From NCBI GenBank assembly GCA_949317995.1, contig OX439040.1:22687830-22751829 (forward strand): a stretch of DNA of 64,000 nt. The letters run 5' to 3'. Both the position numbers and the translations under genes were made by a program. Under the pieces are notes generated by a model, which made no database searches, was not told the origin of the DNA, and saw only the letters and a list, made by a program, of their open reading frames with translations. Position 1 is the first letter of the stretch. The number at the start of each line of letters is the position of its first letter. Positions 14,587 through 23,637 of the stretch are shown one piece after another. The stretch comes from Acholoe squamosa. Taxonomy: Eukaryota; Annelida; Polychaeta; Phyllodocida; Polynoidae.

Positions 14587-15309
14587 TGGGCTGCGTGGGT
14601 AGTGTTTATAGGTATATTAATGTGGTATAAGTTGTGTAGTTATTATCAGCTCACTCCGCTGTTCTCACGTATTTGGGAAGACTAACTCTAGTGGTATGAT
14701 GTTGGCTCAGCCCATCCTTTTAACCAACACCAAGACGCCGATACAAGTCACCATTTATTGTTCATTGGTTATTCACAGTTACAGCTGATGATGAGTCCAC
14801 TCATGGTTGTACAGCTTCAACGACATCAGTCTATTCATACAAGCAGTTCATGTTTAACAATCCGACGCTACTGGAGAGGTATAAGTGCCATAGAGATCCT
14901 GCTCAATCCGTTCTTACATTGGCTAAGTGTAATACTAAATATTAAACGGCTTCATCCTCGTCTACTCCAGGAGTATGTGTTGCCTCCTCGGCTGCTCCCA
15001 CAATACTGACTCCTCCCTATCTCTTACCAACCCCTCACACCTTTCAGACGCCGATGTTTTGCTCACCCGTATTCCCCCCTCCCCCTCTACAGAATCTACC
15101 TGACCAGATCTCGTCGACTCCCCTCCGTCTACACATTCCACAGCCTACCATAAACTCTATACTACCATAAACCCTATACAGGACTCCCATAGCACTCTCC
15201 CATATAGCATATAATAAATACACACATAATGCAGCATACAATAAATACCCACATAAGTGTACCCTGTTATACCCGTTCATTATAATTATTGGCTATTGAT
15301 GACAAAACA
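14587..15309 (-). repeat. Left (3') LTR
   Basis: A 723-bp repeat identical by eye to 30948-31670. On the element strand it starts TGTTTTGTCA and ends GCAGCCCA, giving canonical TG...CA ends. Because the genes point left, this is the 3' LTR. Its short open frames (for example 14758-15009) occur identically in the other LTR and have no coding features. Its plus-strand side faces the antisense gene, so it could supply an antisense promoter as in some retroviruses; that is inference. Confidence 0.97.
14754..14759 (-). terminator. Candidate polyadenylation signal in 3' LTR
   Basis: AATAAA on the element strand, about 170 bp before the end of the LTR, in a position suited to end-formation of the genomic transcript. 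The same hexamer is at 31115-31120 in the other LTR. Other AT-rich words exist, so the choice is not certain. Confidence 0.5.
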
Positions 15310-15319
15310 GGTGCGGGCG

Positions 15320-15329
15320 CTCCCCTCTT
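15320..15329 (-). promoter_or_regulatory. Polypurine tract candidate
   Basis: AAGAGGGGAG on the element strand lies 10 nt before the 3' LTR, where the plus-strand primer of reverse transcription is expected. Tracts usually abut the LTR; here CGCCCGCACC intervenes, so the exact primer end is open. Confidence 0.55.
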
Positions 15330-16184
15330 GTGACGCGAGTCACACCAATTGTCAAGCATAAATTATGCTTGAATACATCTTATGTATTGTTTTGTCACTA
15401 ATACCTGAGGTAATCATCGTTATTATATTATACATTTCAATAGTTATTTATATACATACATATGCAACACACTTATATAATACCATGCATTATTACTATA
15501 TATATTTTCCACACTGCATTGGTGACTTATTCTTAGCGCAAACTTGTCCTCTAACATATATTTTATTATTACAATTCTCTCATTTCTTGATTCTCAATTT
15601 GTTTTTCTTTCCTTTGTTATTTATTTTACTCATTCACTCGCCTTTACTAAGCACTTTGTCCCATTCTATGTTTATATATTCTTTTTACTATCCTTACCCG
15701 GGAGTCGACACCAGTTGCACCCAATCGGGCCAATAAATCTCCTTACATCTGTCAACTCCTTGTTCCGAAACGTTCCCCTCTATCTAACCTTTGCCCCAAG
15801 CATCACTCTAAAACACACTCTAACGCGTCTTGGGTTACACCTGGCAACCTCTTACTTAACTCACGCGTGCACAGCTTGTCAACGAGTATATACATCAGAA
15901 ATCTTTTCACTTGCTACATTACGTCGTAGTTAGTGTCTCATTAGTTGGTCGTACATTTAAATTACAGTTTCTTTTAGCTATATTATCTTACTTAATAATA
16001 TACACTGGCACCATTCCCAGACATTATATCAATTCATTTGTAAATAGTCTTTGTATTGTCTATTCCATCCTTTCGTCTCACGCCAGCTGCACGATATCTT
16101 TCTCCCCCCCCCCTTTTTCTCATGTCCTGACACCGTCTATGTCAAGTCTCTATCATGATGGCGTTTTATTCATCACCTTCAGTC
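15330..16184 (-). other. Untranslated region between env and 3' LTR
   Basis: About 850 bp after the env stop, without a convincing element-strand ORF. The plus strand has three hydrophobic open frames of 120-130 codons (15365-15933 and 15911-16300) with no domains, so they are not annotated as genes. It carries one A5G10-type purine tract at 16101-16121. Confidence 0.6.
16101..16121 (-). other. Internal purine tract (A5G10)
   Basis: On the element strand this reads as A5 then G10 within a purine run, just after the env stop. Similar tracts with exactly ten Gs are at 21699-21723, 21770-21793 and 23418-23443. The form resembles retroviral polypurine tracts, which can prime extra plus strands. 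Confidence 0.6.
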
Positions 16185-18935
16185 TCATTCATTCAGGTCC
16201 ACGTACACCGACGACGATCCCGTCCTGGGCTCTTGACCTCGCAGAGCCACGTTCACCGACTCTTTATGACCCTTGTTTACTGAATATGAGACAGCCGTAG
16301 CCCCATATGATTCTCCAGGTACTTCTGGTAACTGTCTTGATCTTCTTAACTGAGCCATGGCTCTGGCATGGCCCGTGTCAGATAACTGATGTGTATTTAT
16401 CTCTCTGTTCCTTATTGGTGTCCAGCCCGCCGCTGATATCATAGGTATCTCTAGTGGTACACCTGTCGCCAGGCCCCCACTATACCTAATCAATCTTGTC
16501 ATCACCGTAAATCCATAGTCACCGTTCAGTATCCCTGCTAATTTCTTTGACACCTTCACAGTGGCCGGTAATGGCAATGGCACTGCGTTTTCCGCCGTTG
16601 CCATCTCAGTGGAATATAACACTCGACCCCACTGCACTGTAGCTATGTACTTCGGGCACGAATAGCTTATTGCTACGTCTCTAATAAGAGCCTGTTCTGC
16701 TGGTCTTTGAAATACCTGGTCCAAAGGCATTAGACTCTCCCCCAATGGTATTATTTCTGTGATCTCTTTAGTTGCCACCTGTAGATACAGTCCATCCACT
16801 GGTTGAAGCCTCTTTAGTTGTCGCACTTTCCTCACCAGTAACGCTATTATTATTATCAGTACTATCAATATCAATGATAACATAGCTATTGTCGTTTTGT
16901 GTTCCGGATCTTCTTCCTCATAATTACCTCCGACATCTTCACCGTATTTTTCATAGTCCCAGGTTTCTAGACTCCTTATTCTCATAGGCATTCTTGCTAA
17001 TATGTATGCCATTAATAGTCTTTTTAAACAAAAATATTGTACCACCATCAGAGTCATAACAATCACCCCTGCAATCATAATTGGTGAATAATCCCATAGT
17101 GATTCAGTGGGAAAATGGCCTCCACCACTCATGCCATCCAAATCAGGTAATGCCGATCCGTCTTCCATTGCACTCACCAAATTCTTCAGATTGACAGCTG
17201 CTGGCGACTGTTGTATCCTAGCCTTGTGCTTCATTTTGGTCTTTACTAATTTTGGCAACACTTCATCTTGCAATACCTCTACAGTTTCACCATTTAATAC
17301 GGCCTTTATCCATGTCAATTTCTTAACGCTGTTCATTTGTAGCAAATCGTTATTTACAAAAGTCACATTAGTTTCCATGTTCACATGACCACATCCTGCC
17401 AAACTGTAAGGCATCCACGCCCCGGCAGTCATGAATGCGCAATCACACCCAATGTTCAATATGGCGTAATGATGCATGTTCACCTTAACAGGTGGGCTTG
17501 ACTGACACATCAATTGACCTTGTATGTCGGGTCCCGATACCAAAGTACGACCCTTTCCCAGTGCTATCGCAAATGAAGGAAAATTTGGTTGCACTATATA
17601 GTTGATCTCACATGTTTCTGCTATGGCCACCTTGTCATTTCTTATTAGTGCCGCCATGCACCCTCGCTCGGCTATTTTTCTCATGTGTGGAATATCTGGG
17701 CATACTGCTATTGAGTTGCCATGGCAACGCGCCCAATTCACCACTGGCTCTGATATATAATACCGCCCATTCTTTGATATGGCTACTTCTGATGGCAATC
17801 CCTCTATTCTCGTCCCGTCAGCTTCTTTATTGGCCAGCCGCACTGGTACTGGAAACACCTTTACAGAGTATACACAAAATATGTGTTCCTCTGACACCAC
17901 CGGAATCCTTATCTGCATTTTTACACGACCTTGGTGCTGATATACTCGCACCACACTATTATCATAGTAATATTCCGGATCAGTAAAAGCGACTCTAAAT
18001 CGTGGGTACGTAGCCTTTAGATATACTTCAGTGTTGATTATAGCTTCTTTCAAATCTTCTCTAGTGACCAATTTTGAGGATAGTTTTCTTCGTGATGCCA
18101 ATCTTACCTCAGCTGCCATATCCTTTATCTCAATGAGTTCATTTAATAAATGTATAATATACCCCCATTTGACCCTTGTCAGCAGGCTTTCATGGTTGTA
18201 TACAATGGATAGTTCATATAATGCCACACTGTGCATAGTTTGAGTTCTTTCCAGCAACTTCCGTCTCTTCAATGATATCTTAGCCATTTCATACAATTGT
18301 AACTGTCTATCAGCCAACTCTCCCACTTCCGCCATGACGTCCTCCAAGCCATTGCTAGTACTTGTGGCCAATGTTTTAATAACATCACGCATCTTATAAT
18401 ATGATGTCTTCAGTAATTGAATATCCTTTTCATTTCTGGCTACATCATCAGCTCTTCCAGTGCCAAAAATATAGTACGACAACTCTCCTATAATATTTAG
18501 ACCCGGTATACCTGCTCTCTTAGACCTTTTGACTTGTTGTTGTTCAGGTATGTTTTCCATCAGCTTTTCCACTTCCTCCTCTCTGGCCTGTATTAATTTT
18601 CTAATAATTTGATTCAGCCATTCTTCTTTCTGTTTGATGTTGTCACAGGTATCTTCAAATAATAAGGTTCTGTTATGATGTTGAATATCACACATAACCT
18701 GCATATTCTTCACACATTGTTCATAAATACTTTCCATTTCCGGCTCTGGTAATCTATCTGGTATCTCTAATACAAACACTTGTGACACATGATTGTGCTC
18801 AGCTGTAGAAATACGTCTACCAGGTTGCAAAATGACACCTAATTCGGCTCTCTCTAAAGTCTCGAAAGTGTGCCTTCCAGCATCTACCACACCCCACAAG
18901 GAACATAAGACACATAGTATAGTTAGCCACGCCAT
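16185..18935 (-). CDS. env: Envelope-like fusion glycoprotein, baculovirus F type
   Basis: A 916-residue protein from the first ATG, which has A at -3 and G at +4; the frame is open further upstream without an ATG. Residues 1-20 form a signal peptide (hydrophobic run ending VVDAG). A furin-type site RSKR at 137-140 is followed by a segment with the NIIGELSYYIFGTG pattern, like the fusion peptide region of baculovirus F and insect errantivirus Env. Coiled-coil-prone helices follow, then a Cys-rich region around 400-530 with NVT glycosylation. Hydrophobic spans near 615-640 and 682-702 are membrane anchors. Unusually, about 210 residues follow the second span; a standard F protein has one anchor and a short tail. 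It would act at the membrane in particle entry or cell-to-cell spread. The family is inferred from motifs only. No disabling break is seen. Confidence 0.85.
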   Translation of the reverse strand: MAWLTILCVLCSLWGVVDAGRHTFETLERAELGVILQPGRRISTAEHNHVSQVFVLEIPDRLPEPEMESIYEQCVKNMQVMCDIQHHNRTLLFEDTCDNIKQKEEWLNQIIRKLIQAREEEVEKLMENIPEQQQVKRSKRAGIPGLNIIGELSYYIFGTGRADDVARNEKDIQLLKTSYYKMRDVIKTLATSTSNGLEDVMAEVGELADRQLQLYEMAKISLKRRKLLERTQTMHSVALYELSIVYNHESLLTRVKWGYIIHLLNELIEIKDMAAEVRLASRRKLSSKLVTREDLKEAIINTEVYLKATYPRFRVAFTDPEYYYDNSVVRVYQHQGRVKMQIRIPVVSEEHIFCVYSVKVFPVPVRLANKEADGTRIEGLPSEVAISKNGRYYISEPVVNWARCHGNSIAVCPDIPHMRKIAERGCMAALIRNDKVAIAETCEINYIVQPNFPSFAIALGKGRTLVSGPDIQGQLMCQSSPPVKVNMHHYAILNIGCDCAFMTAGAWMPYSLAGCGHVNMETNVTFVNNDLLQMNSVKKLTWIKAVLNGETVEVLQDEVLPKLVKTKMKHKARIQQSPAAVNLKNLVSAMEDGSALPDLDGMSGGGHFPTESLWDYSPIMIAGVIVMTLMVVQYFCLKRLLMAYILARMPMRIRSLETWDYEKYGEDVGGNYEEEDPEHKTTIAMLSLILIVLIIIIALLVRKVRQLKRLQPVDGLYLQVATKEITEIIPLGESLMPLDQVFQRPAEQALIRDVAISYSCPKYIATVQWGRVLYSTEMATAENAVPLPLPATVKVSKKLAGILNGDYGFTVMTRLIRYSGGLATGVPLEIPMISAAGWTPIRNREINTHQLSDTGHARAMAQLRRSRQLPEVPGESYGATAVSYSVNKGHKESVNVALRGQEPRTGSSSVYVDLNE

Positions 18936-19340
18936 TTTCTTCTTATTATGGCTTCCGGTTACAGTTCGAGTTGGGTTACTACGACTCCTAACTGATCGCT
19001 CCTGGAAGTTTTTATGGATCTTGAACACTTAATAAGCCCTATCGTGTCAGATAGTTCACCAGTTCATGACCCTTTTACCCCTTCTTGTATATATTTTCCC
19101 GTCAATCTGAACACGTGTGCCTTCCTCTCCTATCTAGCTGTACGTCTCTTCCATCTGATAACACCAATTTATTGGATTGGAGTCTTTGTCTCAGCGACTC
19201 CTCCTAATGTGCCCTCAATTTTTTTTACTATAGTTTTCACTATATTTTTGTTTTCTTATTTCAACTTCCCATCCCCTTGGTTAGATACCTAGAATTAAAT
19301 TCTCAGTCGATGCTTGACTTCCACCCTGTTCGCACTGAAG
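18936..19340. other. Gap between env start and antisense gene start
   Basis: The env frame stays open without an ATG up to about 19028. An acceptor-like CTTCCAG on the element strand near 19005 could serve a spliced env mRNA. On the plus strand a TCTCAG acceptor-like site at about 19306 lies just before the antisense ATG. Both are weak, sequence-only suggestions. Confidence 0.3.
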
Positions 19341-20593
19341 ATGGCTAGTTATTCCAGCGTTTCTGTCAATGGCGCACTCGTCTATCTCCCGATAGATCGT
19401 CTCCAGCCCGGTTTTACCTACATCGTCGGCTGCAGAGACCTGTCCTCCACAGATGCTAACGTTACTCCGTGCATGCTAGTATGCACCGGACCGCAAGGCG
19501 CGACCATGCCCTCACACACCACCATTCGAGATCATCTACGCTTAGCTTGTAACATGACTGATATGACACTGCGCGTCATCCACCTGGATGGGATGCCCGA
19601 TCCCAGTTACCGCCTGCAATCAACTGCTGCTGTTCCACCTATTCCTACTCCTGCTTATCAACCAGCTTATGTCGACATCACTCCGCCTCCAGTCAACCCT
19701 ACCACTCTTTTCGTGCCACCTTGGAATCCCACTCTGATGTCGCCCATAGGTGCGCGTCCCACCTATAGCGCTATAGTGCCTGCTACCTCTGCTCCAAGCC
19801 TCGCATCCACCTTTACCTCCAATGCGCTACCAACTTGCACAGCGACCCTTCCTCTACGAGTGGACACCTCCCACCAATATTCTCTGCCTGCCAACGTCGC
19901 TGTGTCATCAACTTCTCGTCCATTGCCACCTCAGCATCACTCTTCATATGTAGACTACAATGTGTTTTCTCACCTTCCTGCTACTTCCGGTGTTTCACCC
20001 TTACCATACACACCGTTGCTAACCACCACTGCACCTCTGACGTCCAGAACAACCCTAACATCCACATTTACCTATTCTGCCGCTGCTTCTCGTCCCTTTT
20101 CTACTACCAGCGCCACTACTTCCGGTCAGTTTCCTGCTGTATCTTCATTAATGATGCCTCACATCACCATCCGAGCTGCTCCAGCTGCAGATGCCCGCTC
20201 CACCTCGGCTTCTAGGTCTCCGCCTTCCTGTCTACATACGCCCGCTCTGGCCCTGACCTCTTCCACTTCCGGTCAGTTTACTTCATCTTCATCCACTGCA
20301 GCTTCACTTCCACACCTTCCAGTAATGTCGCCCTCGTTCTGGAGTACTCTGGCTATCTCACCTGGACATCCACCCTTCTCACCATTGACCTGTCAGTCCA
20401 GCACCATGGCCTCTTCCTCACAACTGACTCACAGTTCTTCTACCATCATATCTCTCTTGACATCTTCATCTGCTACCACTACGCGACATCATCCCTATCA
20501 GCTTCCTGCCAGACCACAAACCTCCCGTTCTTCTAATCTTGGAGGTCCTATCCTTCCAACATTGGCTTCCCCAGCTTCTACCCTCTCGCAGAA
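19341..20593 (+). CDS. Antisense Ser/Thr/Pro-rich protein, exon 1
   Basis: This frame runs opposite to gag, pol and env. The ATG (A at -3, G at +4) starts MASYSSVSVNGALVYLPIDR. Residues 1-100 look like a folded domain with spaced hydrophobics and four Cys; the remaining ~317 codons are very rich in Ser, Thr, Pro and Ala with a repeated TSGQF motif. The minus strand has no matching long ORF, so this is not a shadow of a known gene, and a 417-codon frame is unlikely by chance. The exon ends at AA/GTAAGT. Joining to the acceptor at 21180 keeps the frame and adds a 19-residue tail of the same composition, including four Asp, before a stop. I recognise no family. The N-terminal domain could be nucleic-acid or protein binding, and the tail resembles mucin-like or activation-type low complexity. 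The nearest parallel is spliced antisense genes of retroviruses such as HTLV-1. Confidence 0.7.
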
Positions 20594-21180
20594 GTAAGTA
20601 TATTTCCCTAGCGATTCATACTTTGATTCCTAGAGACGCTCACTTCGTTCTTGTAATAAGATACTATACACATATTTTCTTTTAAAATATCTGCATAAGC
20701 TAACTCTATAAAGTCGCTGAGCTCCTCTGATTTGTGAGTAGTGGCGATCACATTCACAGTCTCAGGTGTATAACTGATCTCATTAATACACCCCTATGAC
20801 TGAATTTTATGTGTCCTAATACCTTCTTAGAAAAGAATTTCACTCACACTTATTTTTTTGAATATATATCTACAGCTATAGACATCGTATTTCTTTCCTC
20901 AGAGTCTGGGCTTCCTAAATAATTAAACCATTATAGGCTCTGGTTCTTTAACAGAATGCCTTACTTCTGGACAAATATATCCTTTAAATTTAGGCCTCTT
21001 AATTATGGACCTTGTTACTGGAGTCATTCTATGTGTGTCGCGACTGTGGTCCTGCTGGTTCCGACTAGTGTTTCCATTCACCCTTAGACAACTTATAAGG
21101 TGCCCCATAGTGGTTGCCTCCTGTATGTGATGCACTTCTTTCTCTTTATCTCATATACCTGCTTTATTTACTATCTTCAG
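20594..21180 (+). other. Predicted intron of antisense gene
   Basis: Starts GTAAGTAT and ends after a long pyrimidine-rich stretch with CTATCTTCAG. An alternative acceptor, TTTCCTCAG, is near 20901. On the minus strand a 70-codon frame (20923-21135) lies here, without recognisable features. Confidence 0.55.
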
Positions 21181-21251
21181 TTCTTCTCCCGCTTCATCTG
21201 CTGATGATGATGATGCCTCTACTCCTACTAGTCCTTAAATCTTCACTTCAG
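21181..21251 (+). CDS. Antisense gene, predicted exon 2
   Basis: Bounded by CTTCAG on the left and CAG/GTATGT on the right, giving a 71-nt exon. In the phase set by exon 1 it encodes a Ser/Pro/Thr tail with four Asp and stops at 21236-21238. The stop lies 13 nt before the next donor, close enough that the transcript would not be expected to undergo nonsense-mediated decay. Further 3' exons (acceptor near 21383) would be untranslated. Confidence 0.5.
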
Positions 21252-21698
21252 GTATGTATTTATATTAAATGCATCCTAAATGGATCCGACCTTTTACAAT
21301 TTTCCACAAACTGTATTAAGTAGTTAAGTCTTATCCATAGAGTAGGGTGTATCTGAGCCTTAATATCTCTACCCTCTCTACAGTGGGCGATGATTCCTTT
21401 CCTTCAGTAAATTATTACTGATCTCCATTAATTCATCTCAACCGCTATGAACCTTCCGTTGTCTATGATCCAGGCTTTTCCACTAGAACTCATGTTTATA
21501 GCTTATCTAAACTGCTGATTATGTTGTCTTGTCTTGGTTATGTCCACGTAGCATGCTGGTTGTTCTATCTTGTTAAACTTTTGAGTGTAGTCTGTATCTG
21601 TTGCTTGCCGATGTCTGTACAGCTGGAGTTCCACTCCTACACTGCCAACTGTCTTGCTTGTCATTGCATCTTATCTCTTTCTTTACCTGCGCATGTCT

Positions 21699-21723
21699 GC
21701 TCTCTTCCCCCCCCCCTTTTTCT
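21699..21723 (-). other. Internal purine tract (A5G10)
   Basis: Element-strand A5 followed by G10 and a short AAGAGAG tail; the second of a pair of tracts after ORF C. Confidence 0.6.
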
Positions 21724-21769
21724 GTTACTGGGCTCTTAATATACATATGTCTGTCTCAATGTCCGGCAC

Positions 21770-21793
21770 TTCCCCCCCCCCTTTTTTTTTTCT
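21770..21793 (-). other. Internal purine tract (A10G10)
   Basis: Element-strand run of ten As then ten Gs, about 10-30 nt after the ORF C stop. It is the longest of the four tracts. Confidence 0.6.
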
Positions 21794-21804
21794 CACTCTC
21801 GTGT

Positions 21805-22146
21805 TCATTCCCCCGCTGGCTCTGTTTCCGCGCCGTCATTCTCGCGCTGTCTTTTCTGTCTCTTTCCTCCTGTACCCCATTCTTTCCAGGCATCTGGAGC
21901 TGCAAATACTGCCATGGTTATTTGCTGTATTTTCCATGCAGTATTCTTACTTTCCTCAGGTAGTTTCCTAACCCAAGTTTTCACTTCACCTTTCATTCCC
22001 CACAATAATAATGCCACATATTCCATTTCCCCTAGATCATATATTCTCTTAATCAAATCCATGTCGTAGAAATATTCTTCTATCTTTTCTCCTGGTGCTC
22101 CTCTAAAGGTAGGTGGCGTTATACTGATACCTGCCATTTTGTACAT
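21805..22146 (-). CDS. Accessory ORF C: mini-Gag capsid-like protein
   Basis: A 113-residue frame from ATG. Residues 10-80 follow the same pattern as the start of the capsid region in this element's Gag (Gag residues about 583-660): a PxFxGxPGE motif, an aromatic pair (YF), a hydrophobic helix, a Trp near a PE turn, and a helix ending in VF. It ends where the second half of a capsid domain would begin and instead has a basic KRQKRQR stretch. Ancestry from a duplicated or captured gag fragment is inferred from this resemblance. A truncated capsid could modulate particle assembly, as p22 does for Ty1 copy-number control, or could be a structural partner. It lies 92 bp after ORF B. Confidence 0.6.
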   Translation of the reverse strand: MYKMAGISITPPTFRGAPGEKIEEYFYDMDLIKRIYDLGEMEYVALLLWGMKGEVKTWVRKLPEESKNTAWKIQQITMAVFAAPDAWKEWGTGGKRQKRQRENDGAETEPAGE

Positions 22147-22237
22147 TTCTTCAACCCCTCACAACGTTCCCTTAACAGGTATTGTATTTTATAACCATAC
22201 AGTCCCTCTGTTCCTTTCCTATCAACTCATATCCTTT

Positions 22238-22723
22238 CTAGTTATATTTATCAAAGTCTTCAGTTACATCCTCCTCCTCCAGGGTCGTCTCATTGTCTTT
22301 AACCCCGGATGTTAATACTCCTTGGGTGATATGCTTTCCCTTTTGCTTCAGTTTAAACATTTCCCAAGTTTCGTCTCTTTGTCTACACTGCCTGCATCGT
22401 TTCCCTCTACTAGTCTTGCGATGCCTCCTACACTTTCTTGAGAAAAAGAATGCATTAGTCACACTCCCTACTCCATATTTAAAATGATGTCTATTTACTT
22501 GTTCCCTCAAATATCTTGGCAATCTCGCGATGTCCAATTTCAGTTTTGATATTTTCTGCATTACTATATCCTGTAACGTCGCCCCATTGTATCTGAATAC
22601 CTTCGGCAATGAATATCCAAATCCATATATAGCATCCAGCGCGTCTTCTACCTGTTGTCCCCTATATCTCCCTGCCTTTACTATAGATGGTGCTCTCTTT
22701 CCCGCTTCCTCACTAGTGGACAT
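22238..22723 (-). CDS. Accessory ORF B: basic Cys/His protein with acidic tail
   Basis: A 161-residue frame. Its ATG shares a base with the stop of ORF A (TAATG). Residues 96-117 are strongly basic and hold a CX2HX8CX2C set (C98, H101, C110, C113) that may bind zinc or RNA and act as a nuclear signal. The last ~20 residues are acidic (EEEDVTEDFD). The mix of an arginine-rich patch and Cys residues recalls small regulatory proteins of complex retroviruses, but no homology is claimed. The upstream frame is open without an ATG to about 22801, so a spliced or frameshifted N-terminus is also possible. Confidence 0.6.
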   Translation of the reverse strand: MSTSEEAGKRAPSIVKAGRYRGQQVEDALDAIYGFGYSLPKVFRYNGATLQDIVMQKISKLKLDIARLPRYLREQVNRHHFKYGVGSVTNAFFFSRKCRRHRKTSRGKRCRQCRQRDETWEMFKLKQKGKHITQGVLTSGVKDNETTLEEEDVTEDFDKYN

Positions 22724-22725
22724 TA
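22721..22725 (-). promoter_or_regulatory. TAATG stop-start overlap
   Basis: The TAA of ORF A and the ATG of ORF B share one A. UAAUG overlaps support termination-reinitiation in some non-LTR retrotransposons and RNA viruses. Here it implies that ORF B can be made from the same mRNA as ORF A. Confidence 0.7.
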
Positions 22726-23310
22726 TATGAGATGTTTTATCCCATGTACCTGTTCCAGGTGTTTGGCCGCTCCTGCCGCTGTTGCTGTTGTTCTGCCACA
22801 AATGTGACAGAGCCTTGATGTCACTTGTCTTCTGCTGTAATACTCTTCTATCAATATGTCATCCAATCTGATTGATGTATCCAGCACAAATTCATCGTCT
22901 TTACTATAAAATATTGATGGTTCTGTCTGTGTCGCTGTTTCTGTGGTCTGAGTCTCTCTCTTAATTATACCACCAGTGCCTTGTAGAGTGGCATCCAACA
23001 ACCACTCCCATTCTGTCTGTCCCACAGTGATGTCACGTATGCTATCCCATATGTTTCCCTGATGATTTACCAGGACCTCGGCTTGAGCTGCTTCCACCAC
23101 CTGTATTGGCTCTTGCGCTGAGCTTGGTTGGCCTGACGTTGAAGTCGCACCAAATCCTTTTTCATTTGTTTCTGTTGTTGTTGAACTTGCTGCAGACACT
23201 GTGCTCCTTTCATTGTAAGTGCTATTGCAATAGTTGTCTTGAATCATCCACGTATTATAGTATTGTTGGTATTGCTGTTCTCCAACACTATCGTACCAGC
23301 TATCTGCCAT
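22723..23310 (-). CDS. Accessory ORF A: C2H2 zinc-finger protein
   Basis: A 195-residue frame from an ATG 327 bp after the pol stop. The N-terminal third is rich in Ser, Thr, Gln and Tyr; the middle is acidic with several Trp (WEWLL). The last 28 residues contain one canonical C2H2 finger: C168, C171, H184 and H189 (CX2CX12HX4H). A single finger can bind nucleic acid or protein, so a transcription or RNA-binding role is plausible. The stop codon overlaps the start of ORF B, which suggests coupled translation. No family is recognised beyond the finger. Confidence 0.65.
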   Translation of the reverse strand: MADSWYDSVGEQQYQQYYNTWMIQDNYCNSTYNERSTVSAASSTTTETNEKGFGATSTSGQPSSAQEPIQVVEAAQAEVLVNHQGNIWDSIRDITVGQTEWEWLLDATLQGTGGIIKRETQTTETATQTEPSIFYSKDDEFVLDTSIRLDDILIEEYYSRRQVTSRLCHICGRTTATAAGAAKHLEQVHGIKHLI

Positions 23311-23417
23311 CCGTCCATCAGCACCTGCTATTTACTGTGAGGTCTTATCTCGTCCCTCGTTGTGCGCGCACTGCCACCTCCTGATGCATCTCCTCCTGCA
23401 TATACCTGTTGCGCTGG

Positions 23418-23443
23418 CCTCCCCCCCCCCTCCCCTCTTTTCC
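23418..23443 (-). other. Internal purine tract (G10)
   Basis: Element-strand purine run with G10 between the pol stop and ORF A. It differs from the other tracts by having A/G mixed rather than A5 ahead of the G-run. Confidence 0.5.
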
Positions 23444-23637
23444 TACCTTGCCCTACTTTTCCCTTTTCTTTGTGTATCGCCCTCCTTTCCGTCTACCTGC
23501 ATGAGTCAGCTTGACCTGCTCCTCCGGGCGGCCCCTCCCCCTTCGGCACCTGCATCACCCCCCCTTCTCCCTCATAGCAACACACGTGAATACTACAGGA
23601 TTATCGCCCATCCTGTAGCATCCCGTCTAAGCTCACC

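Larger units (their letters stand above)
21252..21804. other. Spacer with pyrimidine runs, no clear gene
   Basis: The plus strand has several overlapping hydrophobic Cys/Leu-rich frames (21521-21971) that come from T/C-rich composition. Two A/G tracts on the element strand (21699-21723 and 21770-21793) lie here, just downstream of ORF C. Confidence 0.5.

Noticed and set aside
14758..15280. Two ~80-codon frames repeated at 31119-31641
   Set aside because: Both copies lie in the LTRs and are identical only because the LTRs are. No coding features.
15365..16300. Three ~125-codon plus-strand frames near env
   Set aside because: Low-complexity, hydrophobic, overlapping in different frames and without domains. 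Could be exons of the antisense gene but nothing supports that.
21521..21971. Overlapping hydrophobic plus-strand frames near ORF C
   Set aside because: They arise from T/C-rich sequence, including the C10 tracts, and partly oppose ORF C; no start or splice support.
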